Shown here: positions 23,810-32,264 of the stretch, piece after piece
How the letters are laid out: the number at the start of each line of letters is the position of its first letter
Numbering within the stretch: the first letter of the stretch is position 1
Origin: Betaproteobacteria bacterium
Lineage (GTDB): Bacteria > Pseudomonadota > Gammaproteobacteria > Burkholderiales > SG8-41
DNA: 32,264 nt
NCBI GenBank assembly: GCA_947486575.1
Contig: CANKUB010000047.1
Coordinates: 1-32,264 of the forward strand
Reading direction: 5' to 3'
The notes under the pieces: generated by a model
Databases searched by the model: none
What the model was told of the DNA's origin: nothing
The model's input: the letters and a program-made list of their open reading frames with translations, nothing else
Translations under genes and position numbers: made by a program

Positions 23810-24619
23810 TCAACGAGTACTAGTGGTGGTGCTAGAGGGACTTGTAGTCACACTTGTCACGTCATCTTCTTTGTTGGCGTTTGTCACTACAAGACCTGCG
23901 GCAAGAGCGGCGGCGCCAATCGCGATGCCCATAGCCGGTGTTATGGCACCTGCAGCCTGCGCGCTGGCAACCGCAGCACCAACACTCCCGGTTACCGTAA
24001 TGGTCAGCCCGGCTAACTGGCTAAATGTTGCCGCCACAGACGCAGGTAGCGCAGACAACGGTATCGTTACTGCAAGCGAAGCCCCGGTCGCCACCGTTCC
24101 CGCCGCCCCGGCCCCAAACGCAGCCACGCCAGCGGTATTCGTCACGGTAACTGCTCCATTGATCACTTGAAAGTACACCGGATTGACGATCGCCACGAGG
24201 AAATCCGTACCACGTATACCCATCGTGGCCGTGGCAGTTTTTAATGTATACGCGTCCGGCGTTCGCCGCGTGGTGGCCGCAGTCACCGAGCGCAGCGCGC
24301 CCTTGGCCAATTCAAAACTGAATTTATCCTTGGCCGGCTGGTCTTTGGTGAATGAATACTCGCTGATACGAAAATCACTGTTTTCATGCACCGCAATGAC
24401 TTGACCATCTTCAAAGCGAATCTGCGCGCTACTCTTGGGGCCGGTGACAATCGTAGTAGCACGCGTCACCCGCTGCGACACCTTGGCTGCCGTGGCAGCA
24501 CCAGAGGAAATGCCAACCCTGACATCACCGTTTACCGTTTCCAATACCCCCGCCGCCAATACCGAAAGCGCCGATGACACACTGAAAAGAAAAACCGCTA
24601 ATTGTAAAAATACTTTCAC
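23810..24619 (-). CDS. exported FecR-domain protein
   Basis: A 269-aa protein with a signal peptide (MKVFLQLAVFLFSVSSALSV, then LAAG) and a FecR domain at about residues 25-145. That domain shows GVLETVNGDVRV, SSAQIRFEDGQVIAVHENSDFRI, FELAKGALRS and the TATMGIRGTDFLV signature. The rest is Ala/Gly/Val/Thr-rich and hydrophobic, ending in a Ser/Thr tail. Here FecR is an exported stand-alone domain, not the anti-sigma regulator, which would have a membrane anchor and an adjacent sigma factor; neither is seen. A GTG start follows a very strong GGAGGGAG site. It is monocistronic and convergent with the selenoprotein gene. Its role is probably cell-envelope or polysaccharide related, but this is uncertain. 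Confidence 0.85.
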   Translation of the reverse strand: MKVFLQLAVFLFSVSSALSVLAAGVLETVNGDVRVGISSGAATAAKVSQRVTRATTIVTGPKSSAQIRFEDGQVIAVHENSDFRISEYSFTKDQPAKDKFSFELAKGALRSVTAATTRRTPDAYTLKTATATMGIRGTDFLVAIVNPVYFQVINGAVTVTNTAGVAAFGAGAAGTVATGASLAVTIPLSALPASVAATFSQLAGLTITVTGSVGAAVASAQAAGAITPAMGIAIGAAALAAGLVVTNANKEDDVTSVTTSPSSTTTSTR

Positions 24620-24652
24620 AATGTCTCCCTCCGATTATGAGATTGATACGTC

Positions 24653-24680
24653 ATTGTACGCTTCTGCGTTTGGAAGGCAA
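24653..24680 (-). promoter_or_regulatory. candidate promoter of the FecR-domain gene
   Basis: On the minus strand TTGCCT (24675-24680), a 16-nt spacer and TACAAT (24653-24658) lie about 35 nt upstream of the GTG start. The -10 is close to consensus. Confidence 0.45.
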
Positions 24681-24719
24681 TAGTCGCCAATAACTCTGGC
24701 ACAACTTACCCTGCGAGCC

Positions 24720-25940
24720 TTATAGCGTAGGGTTCAAAATCTCGCCGCCCAACGCCACCAACCCCCAGGACGGCGCCTGCGCATCAAAATTCAGGCTGAT
24801 ATGCGCAGCCAGCGCATGCGCATCGCGGAAAATACGCTCCAGCGGATAAGATTGATAGACACCGGTCGCGCCGGTAACTGCATGCAGCGCATCCACAGCC
24901 TCGGTACACAGCACTGCGGCATATGCCGCATTACGCTTGTAGCGCAGCTTTTGCTGAGTATCGGGCACCACATTTTTGTTTGCAAGGTTCTGCGCCTCGA
25001 TGGCATCTGTGCGCAACATCAATTTAGCGGAATCAATTTTCACCGCCGCTGTGGCCACGCGATGCTGCACGATCTGTTGGTCGCGCATTTTGAGACCGGT
25101 GTAGTTGGTGCTACGCTCTTTCACTAGGGCCAGGGTGTGCTCCAGTGCTGCCATCGCGTTGCCGACGGCCGTGGCTGCAATGCCATGCCCGCCCAGCGCG
25201 TTCAGTGACACGCGATAGAGCGCATTGGGGTTGCCAGGCGCACCCGGAAAGCCATCGCCACCGCGTATATCGTACGCGCACAACGCGCGATACTCGGGTA
25301 CAAACACATCCTTGACGACTACCGTCATGCTGCCAGTGGAACGCATACCCAGCGTATGCCAATCGTCCACCACTTCGTATTGCGATTTATCCAGCAGGCA
25401 CATGCGGTGATCAATGATCTTTTCGCCCTCACTTTCGTTACCTCGCACCGTAACCGCAAGCATGCACCATTCGGCAATATTCACGCCGCTGGAAAAATTC
25501 CATTTGCCGCTGATCACAAAGCCGCCATCAACAACTCGCGCGCGTCCCTGCGGATAAGCGATACCTGCCGCGATCAAGGCTTCCGGATTGGCGTCCCACA
25601 CATCGGCTTGCGCGCGCTCGTCGTACAGCGCGAGCATCCATTCGTGAATACTCAGGTTGACGGTGTTCCAGCTGGTTGAAGCACAGCCGCGCGCAAGCTC
25701 CATCGGCACATCGACATAGGCAATAAAATCCAGTTCCATGCCGCCCCAGCGCTTGGGTTGCAGCATGCGCAACGCGCCGATGCGATGCAGATCGCTCACC
25801 GTTTCCGGCAACATCGCGCGCGCCGCTTCAGCCCGAGCCGCACGGCTGCGTAGCGCAGGCACCAGTTCGCGCGCCTGGCGAATGGTGTCTTCATAGGTAA
25901 CGCCGACAAAACTGGGCGCGATGTGATCCGGTGCATTCAT
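24720..25940 (-). CDS. acyl-CoA-dehydrogenase-fold flavin-dependent monooxygenase (oxygenase component)
   Basis: A 406-aa protein of the HsaA/HpaB-like group D flavin monooxygenases: an N-terminal helical domain (ARAEAARAMLPETVSDLHRIGALRMLQPKRWGG), a beta domain (SGKWNFSSGVNIAEWCMLAV, LGMRSTGSMTVVVKDVFVPE) and the C-terminal Acyl-CoA_dh_2 helices. The catalytic Glu of true acyl-CoA dehydrogenases is not apparent. Such enzymes hydroxylate aromatic or sulfur compounds using reduced flavin from a separate reductase, which is not found in this window. The start is taken as ATG 25940; a TTG two codons earlier is possible. No clear Shine-Dalgarno is seen. It is on the same strand as the ABC-binding protein but separated by 267 nt. 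Confidence 0.85.
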   Translation of the reverse strand: MNAPDHIAPSFVGVTYEDTIRQARELVPALRSRAARAEAARAMLPETVSDLHRIGALRMLQPKRWGGMELDFIAYVDVPMELARGCASTSWNTVNLSIHEWMLALYDERAQADVWDANPEALIAAGIAYPQGRARVVDGGFVISGKWNFSSGVNIAEWCMLAVTVRGNESEGEKIIDHRMCLLDKSQYEVVDDWHTLGMRSTGSMTVVVKDVFVPEYRALCAYDIRGGDGFPGAPGNPNALYRVSLNALGGHGIAATAVGNAMAALEHTLALVKERSTNYTGLKMRDQQIVQHRVATAAVKIDSAKLMLRTDAIEAQNLANKNVVPDTQQKLRYKRNAAYAAVLCTEAVDALHAVTGATGVYQSYPLERIFRDAHALAAHISLNFDAQAPSWGLVALGGEILNPTL

Positions 25941-26178
25941 GAGCAACTGTCTTGGCGATTCATCGGGACTATATTTTAGCCGCTTTGAGCACCTTGCCTT
26001 GAAGCCTGCCGCGCGCCATCGGTAGCATCGTGGCTCTTGGATGAGTCAGCCGCCATACGTCCTGCATTAAATGACTTGCCTGTTGCGACGTTGCAGCGAT
26101 ACAGCGTTGATCAGCATGGCTTTCACGGTTGCCACAGTGGCGCCCAACATTTATGCGTGATGCGCGCAAGAACCGTAA

Positions 26179-26196
26179 TATAACTATTTGTTTTTA
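26179..26196 (+). repeat. copy of the AT-rich intergenic motif
   Basis: TAACTATTTGTTTTTATT lies just beyond the stop codon of the ABC substrate-binding protein gene, in the otherwise featureless 267-nt gap. Confidence 0.35.
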
Positions 26197-26207
26197 TTGA
26201 TAAATTT

Positions 26208-27800
26208 TCACCTGTCCAGCCACACCGTTTCCAGGCGATTGTGTGCATAGTTTCCGTTAGCGCCCCTGACAAACCCCTTGACGTGAGGGTGCCAGCATTG
26301 CGTCAACAGGGTCTGAAATAGGGTGGGCTTGGCATTTTCACGTTGCAGCACAATATCGATTTGCTGCACCAGCTCTTTGCGTTTTTTGGGGTCGAGCGTC
26401 ACCGACTGTTCGTGGATCTTCGCCTCAATGTCCTTGTTGCAGTACTTGGTGTAGTTACGCGCTGAATTGCACATGAAATTTTCGTACAGAATAATATCGG
26501 GGTCATCCATGGCGTTGCCAGTGGCGTGGAACGCCAGCGTGTAAGCACCTTTCATCAGCAGGCCGGTAAACAAGGTGTAGTCTTTCGCATCGACATCACC
26601 GTCTATATGGATTGCACGCAACTGATCGGCGACGAGCGTCGCACCCTGCACCGCAGCGTTGGCCTGACGCACAAAGTACGTCACCTTGAGCTTCTTGTTC
26701 GGGCCGTAGCCCGCGTCCTCCATAAGCTTACGCGCCTCTGCGCGGCGCTTTTCGATATCCCTGCCGAAGCCCGGCAGGGTTTCGAGTTGCGTTGGCGTCA
26801 GGCCCCACACACCGTGGGGCGGTGTCATCATGATGCCCCCTACCCGGCCGTGGCCCTGTTGGGACGCCACAAAGACGTTGCGGTCCAGCGCCAGAGAAAT
26901 CGCCCGTCGCACCCGAGGGTCCTGCATCTGCGGCGCGTTATGATTGATGAGCAGGTGAGAACTGCCCGCCGAAGCGTAGGTCTCGCAAACGGCTTTAGGC
27001 ACTTGTGCCTTGATGTCTTTCTCGATGGCCGGTGTTACATCGCTGGGGCCGGTAATATCAAACTGCCCGGTGACAAACGACAGCGTGCGGGTCGCCTGGC
27101 TGGGAACAATGCGGTATTCGATACCGTCGAGATAGGGCAACCCCGGCTTCCAGTACTCTGTGTTCTTCGCGAGCCGAATCACTTCGCCAGGCTTGTACTC
27201 CACGAACTTGTACGGGCCGGTGCCAATCGGTTTCTGCCGCATCACACGTCCATCAACATGGCAGGGATACACCGCAGACCAACCGACCGCGAGCATGGAC
27301 ATGAACGAAGGTTGCGGGCGCTCCAGCGTGAAGCGCACCTCATGCGGGCCATTGACCGAAACATCCTTCAGGTTGCGATACCACTCCTTGCGCACGTTCT
27401 TGCGCCAGTTCGCATTGCGCTTCTCCAGCAGGGTGTCCCAGGTGCACTGAACGTCCGCGCTGGTGAATGGTTTGCCGTCGTGCCACTTGACGCCTTCGCG
27501 CAATTTGAAAGTGACTACTTTGTTGTCAGCGCTCCATGTCCACTCCGTCGCAAGATCCGGCTTGATCGATTCAAGCCGCGCTATCTTGTCCTGCTGATCG
27601 AACAGGACAAGATTATTAAAGACCCCCATTAACGGAAGATTCGTATAGATGGAGGATTCTTCGATGAGAGAGACGCTGCCCGGGTTTTCGCGTAGCTGTA
27701 CTTTAAGCGTGCCCCCGGACTTCTGGGCAAAGACCGGGGCTGCAAACCCACATGCTGCTACGACAACGCAGACATTGGCCAAGCTGATTGAGTAGTTCAT
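26208..27800 (-). CDS. periplasmic ABC-transporter substrate-binding protein, family 5
   Basis: A 530-aa exported binding protein of the peptide/nickel/oligosaccharide (SBP_bac_5) family. It has a signal peptide (residues 1-25, ending AAPVFAQ), PDLATEWTWSADNKVVTFKLREGVKWHDGKPFTSADV (about 80-115), PIGTGPYKFVEY, and DPRVRRAISLALDR, all in family order. An excellent AAGGAGGA site precedes ATG 27800. The permease and ATPase genes are not adjacent, so it is either an orphan receptor or works with a transporter elsewhere. It is divergent from the enoyl-CoA hydratase gene, which suggests a link to the same catabolic pathway. The ligand is unknown. Confidence 0.93.
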   Translation of the reverse strand: MNYSISLANVCVVVAACGFAAPVFAQKSGGTLKVQLRENPGSVSLIEESSIYTNLPLMGVFNNLVLFDQQDKIARLESIKPDLATEWTWSADNKVVTFKLREGVKWHDGKPFTSADVQCTWDTLLEKRNANWRKNVRKEWYRNLKDVSVNGPHEVRFTLERPQPSFMSMLAVGWSAVYPCHVDGRVMRQKPIGTGPYKFVEYKPGEVIRLAKNTEYWKPGLPYLDGIEYRIVPSQATRTLSFVTGQFDITGPSDVTPAIEKDIKAQVPKAVCETYASAGSSHLLINHNAPQMQDPRVRRAISLALDRNVFVASQQGHGRVGGIMMTPPHGVWGLTPTQLETLPGFGRDIEKRRAEARKLMEDAGYGPNKKLKVTYFVRQANAAVQGATLVADQLRAIHIDGDVDAKDYTLFTGLLMKGAYTLAFHATGNAMDDPDIILYENFMCNSARNYTKYCNKDIEAKIHEQSVTLDPKKRKELVQQIDIVLQRENAKPTLFQTLLTQCWHPHVKGFVRGANGNYAHNRLETVWLDR

Positions 27801-28022
27801 CCAAGTTCCTCCTTAATGCGAAAGGGGCGACCTATGAAGAAGCGCAGACTCATGCCAAGCATAACGTATTGTGGGTGAATTTGATGGGCTTGCACCAACG
27901 TAGCGGCATCCGGCAGCGTCTTCAATTGCGCGTCTTCAGCCGCCATATGGAATCTGCGCATACTTGATGGTGGTAGCAGACCTGTGACAATATAGGCTGA
28001 GCAAGCGATAAGGAGCATTCCA

Positions 28023-28871
28023 ATGGCACCAACACTGGTCAACCACCTGCTGTACGAACCCGAAAATTCCGGCATTCTGTGGATCAAGTTTAATCGCCCG
28101 GAACGCATGAATGCGTTGATAGGGTCTTCTGAAGAGAATGGTACCGTTGCCAAGGTTGGCGAATACATGCGCGCTGGCGACGATGATCCCGCCGTACGGG
28201 TCATTGTCTTGACCGGCATCGGACGCGGATTTTGCTCCGGTGCCGACATGAGACGCGATACGCCGACGGACATAAAAGGAGAAAATTTCGTCGGCAATCG
28301 CAACATCCCCGAAGGGGGCGACGCTGCACGGGAGCGTTTTTTTCACGGCTTCACCAAATTGCATCGCGATATATCGCTGATACGCAAACCCACTATCGCT
28401 ATGATTAATGGCCCTGCAGTCGGCGCAGGCATGGACATGGCGCTGCACTGTGATATCCGTATCGGTTGCGAAAACACGCGCTTTGTCGGCTACCAGCAGC
28501 TAGGGCAAATTATGGAAAACGGCGGCTCCTACTATCTGCCCAAGTTGGTCGGGCTGGGCCGCGCGCTTGAATTCGCCTATACAGGTCAGCTTGATGCCAA
28601 GCGCGCGCACGAATGGGGTTTGTTGAACCACCTCGTAGCCGCCGACCAGCTGGAATCCACGACCCGAGATTTATGCAGCCGCATCATTCAAAATCCCCCT
28701 CTGACGCAGTGGATTGGCAAACGCATCATGCGTGCCGCACTCGATAGCTCCATGGAAACGACGATGGTTATGACGTCCAATGCGGGCGGTATTCTGAATA
28801 GCTCTGAGGATGCCAGCGAAGCCCGCAAGGCGTTCCTGGAAAAACGCCGCCCTGTTTTCAAGGGACGCTGA
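28023..28871 (+). CDS. enoyl-CoA hydratase/isomerase family protein
   Basis: A 282-aa crotonase-fold enzyme acting on CoA thioesters. Visible motifs are IKFNRPERMNAL, the first oxyanion-hole segment GRGFCSGADM (about residues 69-78) and the second GPAVGAGMDMAL (about 131-142). In the catalytic region the usual F-x-x-PE-x-x-G glutamate segment reads FVGYQQLGQIMENGG, so the first Glu is replaced by Gln while a Glu is kept in MENGG. The reaction may be isomerisation or a non-standard lyase rather than hydration. A GGAG site precedes ATG 28023. The CoA-transferase gene starts immediately after its stop codon, so the two are translationally coupled. Confidence 0.9.
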   Translation: MAPTLVNHLLYEPENSGILWIKFNRPERMNALIGSSEENGTVAKVGEYMRAGDDDPAVRVIVLTGIGRGFCSGADMRRDTPTDIKGENFVGNRNIPEGGDAARERFFHGFTKLHRDISLIRKPTIAMINGPAVGAGMDMALHCDIRIGCENTRFVGYQQLGQIMENGGSYYLPKLVGLGRALEFAYTGQLDAKRAHEWGLLNHLVAADQLESTTRDLCSRIIQNPPLTQWIGKRIMRAALDSSMETTMVMTSNAGGILNSSEDASEARKAFLEKRRPVFKGR

Positions 28872-30101
28872 ATGACCTCGCAGCAAGTCCCCCATGCACC
28901 GTTGCCCGCCGGCCCACTGGCAGGCATGCGCATACTCGACCTCACCACGGTGCTGCTCGGCCCCTACGCGACTAAAATTCTCGGCGACCTCGGCGCGGAC
29001 GTGATCAAGATCGAACCGGTCGAAGGCGAGTCGCGCCGCACCTCTGGCCCGCAACGCAACAAGGAAATGGGCCAGACGTTCATGGTGCTCAATCGGGCCA
29101 AGCGCGCCATCGCCATCAACCTCAAGGAACCGGCGGGCCGCGATGCCTTCCTGCGATTGGCCGCCACTGCCGATGCCATGGTACACAACGCCCGTGTGCA
29201 AGCCATGGTGCGCCTGGGTCTCGACTACGACGCCGTACGCAAGGTCAAGCCGGACATTGCCTACTGTTACGCTGTCGGGTTCGGCAGCAAAGGCCGTTAT
29301 GCAGGCCGACCAGCCTACGACGATATTATTCAGGGACTCATCGGCATGCCATCCTTGCTCAGCGAAGCCGCTGGCAAACCCATCTTTGTGCCGATCAACA
29401 TGGCCGACCGCGTGTGCGGCGTCTATCTCGCCAATGCCACGCTGGCCGCGCTGCTGCATCGCGCGCGTACCGGGCAGGGTCAACAAGTTGAAGTGCCCAT
29501 GTTCGAAATGATGGCGGAAATGGTGCTGTCCGAACACCTGTGGGACAACTATTTCGTGCCGCCCACCCAAACCAAAAACAGAAATCGCATGTTTGACCGC
29601 CGTCCCTACAAAACCAGGGACGGCCATATTTGCGTGATGATAGGCAGCGACAAGATGTTTTTCACCTTTTGTGATCTCGTCGGCAAGCCCGAAATGAAGA
29701 CGGACGCGCGCTTTGCCCAACGCACACAGCGCTCCGTGCATGCAAAAGAAGTCTACGACATGATGGAAGCCGCACTGGCAACGCGCGCCAGCGCAGAGTG
29801 GCTGGAGCTGCTGACCAATGCCGACATTCCCGCGTCACCGGTACATACCATGGAGAGCCTGCTCGCCGACCCGCACCTGAATGATGTGGATTTCTTCCAG
29901 ATCGAAGATCACCCAACCGAAGGTAAGTTACGCGCCATGCGCATGCCGATGCATTTTTCTGCGTCCCCTTTAATGAACCGGCGCCCAACCCCGCATGTGG
30001 GTGAACATACCGTGGCGGTACTGCGCGACGCCGGGCTAAGTGCGGCGGAAATTGACAAACTGCTGGCCGAGGGCGTTGTCAGAGCGAGTTCCCCCGAGTA
30101 A
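28872..30101 (+). CDS. CaiB/BaiF-type (class III) CoA-transferase
   Basis: A 409-aa enzyme that moves CoA between carboxylic acids. Motifs are LAGMRILDLTTVLLGPYATKILGDLGADVIKIE (about 17-49), the FMVLNRAKRAIAINLK segment, and the catalytic Asp in GRPAYDDIIQGLIGM, followed by a C-terminal domain with IPASPVHTMESLLADPHL. The length is standard (formyl-CoA transferase type). Its ATG directly abuts the TGA of the hydratase gene (TGAATG). Together they form a two-gene unit for activating and processing a carboxylic acid. The acid donor cannot be identified from sequence. Confidence 0.95.
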   Translation: MTSQQVPHAPLPAGPLAGMRILDLTTVLLGPYATKILGDLGADVIKIEPVEGESRRTSGPQRNKEMGQTFMVLNRAKRAIAINLKEPAGRDAFLRLAATADAMVHNARVQAMVRLGLDYDAVRKVKPDIAYCYAVGFGSKGRYAGRPAYDDIIQGLIGMPSLLSEAAGKPIFVPINMADRVCGVYLANATLAALLHRARTGQGQQVEVPMFEMMAEMVLSEHLWDNYFVPPTQTKNRNRMFDRRPYKTRDGHICVMIGSDKMFFTFCDLVGKPEMKTDARFAQRTQRSVHAKEVYDMMEAALATRASAEWLELLTNADIPASPVHTMESLLADPHLNDVDFFQIEDHPTEGKLRAMRMPMHFSASPLMNRRPTPHVGEHTVAVLRDAGLSAAEIDKLLAEGVVRASSPE

Positions 30102-30195
30102 AAGCTCTGGCCGCGTCGCAAAGGATATTGCTATGGATGGCCACTATACGTTGCCGTCCGTACTGATCCAGGCTGTCTTGACTGACCCAGAGAAA

Positions 30196-31182
30196 TCATT
30201 TTTGCACAAACGCAATTGCCTTCATTAATCGCGAAATCTGCGCGATCTCATTGCGCAAATACAAACCGAACTGCTCACCCGGCAGATAGTTGGGTTCGAG
30301 ACCGATTTTCATTAACTGTTCACGCGCCTGTGGATGATTCAGAATCTTTTCCATCGCGGCCTGAAGCTGCGCCACGATGTCTTTCGGCATGGCCGACGGG
30401 CCCATCAGGCCATTCCAGCTTGACCGGTCGTAGCCCGGCAATCCGGTTTCGCTGACGGTGGGCAAATCGGGCTTCAACGCCGAGCGCCTGGCGCTGGTGA
30501 CGGCGAGCAGCCGGATTTTTCCGGCCTCGGCCATCGGCAGCGTGGCCGTGAGTGAGGGGAAGCCCATATCGACATGACCTGCCGCGACGGCAGTCGAGCT
30601 CTCGGTGCCACCCTTGAAAGGCACGTGCAGCATGTCGAGCTTGGCCATCGATTTGAACAACTCGCCGTTGATATGCGCGGAAGCCGCGATGCCTTCCGAA
30701 GCGTAGCTCAGCTTGCCCGGACGCGAACGGGCCAGCGCGATCAGGTCTTTGACACTGCGCACCGGCACTGAGGGATGCACCATGACGACGTAAGTCGTCG
30801 AGGTGGCGCGTGCAATGGGCACCAGATCGCGGTTGATATCATAGGGCAGATCCGTGCGTGCGGCGGATAGCCCGGCACCCGACGCAGCCATGAGCAATAA
30901 GGTATAGCCATCCGGCGCGGATGTCGCAGCACGTTCGTTGGCGAGCGCCGTGCCTGCCCCTGCGCGGTTCTCGACAATCACCTGCTGCCCCAATACTTCG
31001 CCGAGCTTTTGCGCGATAAAACGCCCGGCCAGATCGGTTGAGCCGCCGGGCACAAAGCCCACCAGCAATCGTACGGGCTTGTTGGGATAGTTCTGCGCAA
31101 CAGAGTGGATTGATACAGACAATGCCGCAAGTCCAGCGGCCAACGCAGCCACACGCACCCGACGTAAATCGATGTTTGTCAT
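30196..31182 (-). CDS. Bug-family tripartite tricarboxylate transporter receptor (1)
   Basis: A 328-aa periplasmic binding protein with a signal peptide (about 1-30, ending SIHSVAQ) and then the Bug hallmark NYPNKPVRLLVGFVPGGSTDLAGRFIAQKL. Further family motifs are VENRAGAGTALANERAATSAPDGYTLLL, LHVPFKGGTESSTAVAAGHVDMGF and LPTVSETGLPGY. Bug receptors capture carboxylates or related small acids for TctAB-type permeases. ATG 31182 follows GGGGGAG. It is the second of two tandem receptors on this strand (32 nt apart) and is convergent with the CoA-transferase gene. Confidence 0.95.
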   Translation of the reverse strand: MTNIDLRRVRVAALAAGLAALSVSIHSVAQNYPNKPVRLLVGFVPGGSTDLAGRFIAQKLGEVLGQQVIVENRAGAGTALANERAATSAPDGYTLLLMAASGAGLSAARTDLPYDINRDLVPIARATSTTYVVMVHPSVPVRSVKDLIALARSRPGKLSYASEGIAASAHINGELFKSMAKLDMLHVPFKGGTESSTAVAAGHVDMGFPSLTATLPMAEAGKIRLLAVTSARRSALKPDLPTVSETGLPGYDRSSWNGLMGPSAMPKDIVAQLQAAMEKILNHPQAREQLMKIGLEPNYLPGEQFGLYLRNEIAQISRLMKAIAFVQK

Positions 31183-31214
31183 TGAGCCATCTCCCCCGTT
31201 TAAAACAGATTGAT

Positions 31215-32204
31215 CTAGCGTATCGATTCCGGCGCAATACCCGCGCTTTTGATGACTTTGCGCCAGCGATCTTCTTCGGAGCGAATCATCTCGCCGAATG
31301 CCGCTGGTGTACTGGTTGCGGCCTCGACCCCCTGTATCAAAATGCGCTGCACGAATTCGGGCTGTGAAAGCACTTTGTTCAGGTCTGCGTTGATGCGCAT
31401 GACAATCTCGCGCGGCGTGCGCGCCGGCGCCAGCAAGCCATACCACGTAGTATTGTTGAACCCCGGCAGTGTTTCAGCAATGGCCGGCAAGTCAGGCGCG
31501 GCACGCGTGCGCGTTGCGTGCCCTACGGCGATGGCGCGCAGCCGACCTGTCTTCACGTGCGGCAGCACCTGCGGGATCGCCGAAAACATGAATTGCAGTT
31601 GTCCACCCAGCAGATCAGTGGTTGCCGGGCCACCGCCCTTGTACGGGACGTGCACAGTACGAATGCCGGCCATAATATCCAGCATCTCGCCGCCCAGATG
31701 ATTCGGTGTTGCCGTGCCGGACGATCCGTAATTGAGTTTGCCGGGCTGCGACTTGGCATATTCGATGAATGCCTTCACGCTGTTCGCCGGGATGGAGGCA
31801 TGCAGCACCAGCATATAGGGGACGTAAACAATCAGGCCGATGGGCACGAAGTCCTTGCGCGGATCATAGGCCAGCCGGGTTCCCAGCGCCGGTGCAATCG
31901 CAAGGCCAGTGGAAGTGCCCAGCAGCAGCGTGTAACCATCGGGCACCGACGTAGCCGCCATGCCGTGACCGATAAGGCTGCCTGCGCCGCCGCGATTGTC
32001 GATCACCAACTGCTGCCCCCAGATTTCTGACAGGCGCGGTGCGACCTCGCGCGCGGTGTAGTCGGTTGACCCTCCCGGCGGATAGGGCACGATAAAGCGA
32101 ATCGGCTTGGTGGGGTAATTCTGCTGAGTCGGCTGAGCAAACACGCTGCTCGCTACCCACAACAGTCCGCACAGCATGGCCATTACACTGCTAGTTATCC
32201 GCAT
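31215..32204 (-). CDS. Bug-family tripartite tricarboxylate transporter receptor (2)
   Basis: A 329-aa periplasmic receptor with a signal peptide (residues 1-24, ending SSVFAQ). Bug motifs are NYPTKPIRFIVPYPPGGSTDYTAREVAPRL, NRGGAGSLIGHGMAATSVPDGYTLLLG, VHVPYKGGGPATTDLLGGQLQFMF and LPAIAETLPGF. It is clearly similar to the downstream receptor but not a recent duplicate. ATG 32204 has an AGGAAAA site. The 60 nt upstream of it, to the window end, show nothing definite. Multiple Bug receptors per permease are common in Burkholderiales. Confidence 0.95.
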   Translation of the reverse strand: MRITSSVMAMLCGLLWVASSVFAQPTQQNYPTKPIRFIVPYPPGGSTDYTAREVAPRLSEIWGQQLVIDNRGGAGSLIGHGMAATSVPDGYTLLLGTSTGLAIAPALGTRLAYDPRKDFVPIGLIVYVPYMLVLHASIPANSVKAFIEYAKSQPGKLNYGSSGTATPNHLGGEMLDIMAGIRTVHVPYKGGGPATTDLLGGQLQFMFSAIPQVLPHVKTGRLRAIAVGHATRTRAAPDLPAIAETLPGFNNTTWYGLLAPARTPREIVMRINADLNKVLSQPEFVQRILIQGVEAATSTPAAFGEMIRSEEDRWRKVIKSAGIAPESIR

Positions 32205-32264
32205 ACATTTTTTCCTGATTCAAGGGATGACTACGCACCCAATTCCTCAATTGCGCGCGTTAAA

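Noticed and set aside
23810-24619. FecR anti-sigma regulator of an iron-uptake system
   Set aside because: There is no sigma factor or TonB receptor next to it, and the protein has a cleavable-type signal peptide instead of a cytoplasmic N-terminal domain.

Overview
The window looks like a chromosomal segment of a betaproteobacterium, probably Burkholderiales-like. The reasons are tripartite-tricarboxylate (TctAB) transport genes, two Bug-type periplasmic receptors, a clpS-clpA pair next to a cold-shock gene, and tRNA-Tyr/tRNA-Gly in the order usually found upstream of a tuf gene. Taxonomy is inferred from gene content only.

Left part (1-14.5 kb): a tRNA-Tyr/tRNA-Gly operon with a near-consensus promoter reads out of the window. 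Then come tctB-tctA, a short-chain dehydrogenase divergent from an MFS transporter, and a flavocytochrome c sulfide-dehydrogenase-like pair (mono-haem cytochrome plus flavoprotein) followed by a hotdog-fold protein. Next are clpS-clpA, a cold-shock gene with a structured leader, an unrecognised 459-aa protein, an RsuA/RluE-type pseudouridine synthase, a small secreted Lys/Ala repeat protein and mnmA.

Centre (14.5-23.7 kb): a self-contained selenocysteine locus. It holds selA, selB and selC (tRNA-Sec, anticodon TCA), with a thioredoxin-reductase-like flavoprotein between selB and selC. It also holds three genes that are continuous only if an in-frame UGA is read as selenocysteine. One is a glutaredoxin-like domain with a U-S-S-C motif fused to a DinB-fold domain (14562-15335). 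The other two are paralogues with U-G-A-C (15450-17207, minus) and U-G-S-C (21985-23724, plus). Each UGA is followed by a hairpin fitting bacterial SECIS geometry, and the two paralogues share a base-identical 16-nt minihelix. A conventional reading would split these genes or call them pseudogenes. selD is not in the window.

Right part (23.8-32.3 kb): a FecR-domain exported protein, an acyl-CoA-dehydrogenase-fold flavin monooxygenase, a family-5 ABC substrate-binding protein, an enoyl-CoA hydratase/isomerase directly followed by a CaiB/BaiF CoA-transferase, and two tandem Bug receptors. This looks like uptake and CoA-dependent breakdown of an unknown organic acid. The Bug receptors may serve the TctAB permease at the other end of the window.

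An AT-rich 18-nt motif (roughly TAAGYNNTTGTTTTTAWT) recurs six times between genes, often starting at a stop codon. Its role is unknown.
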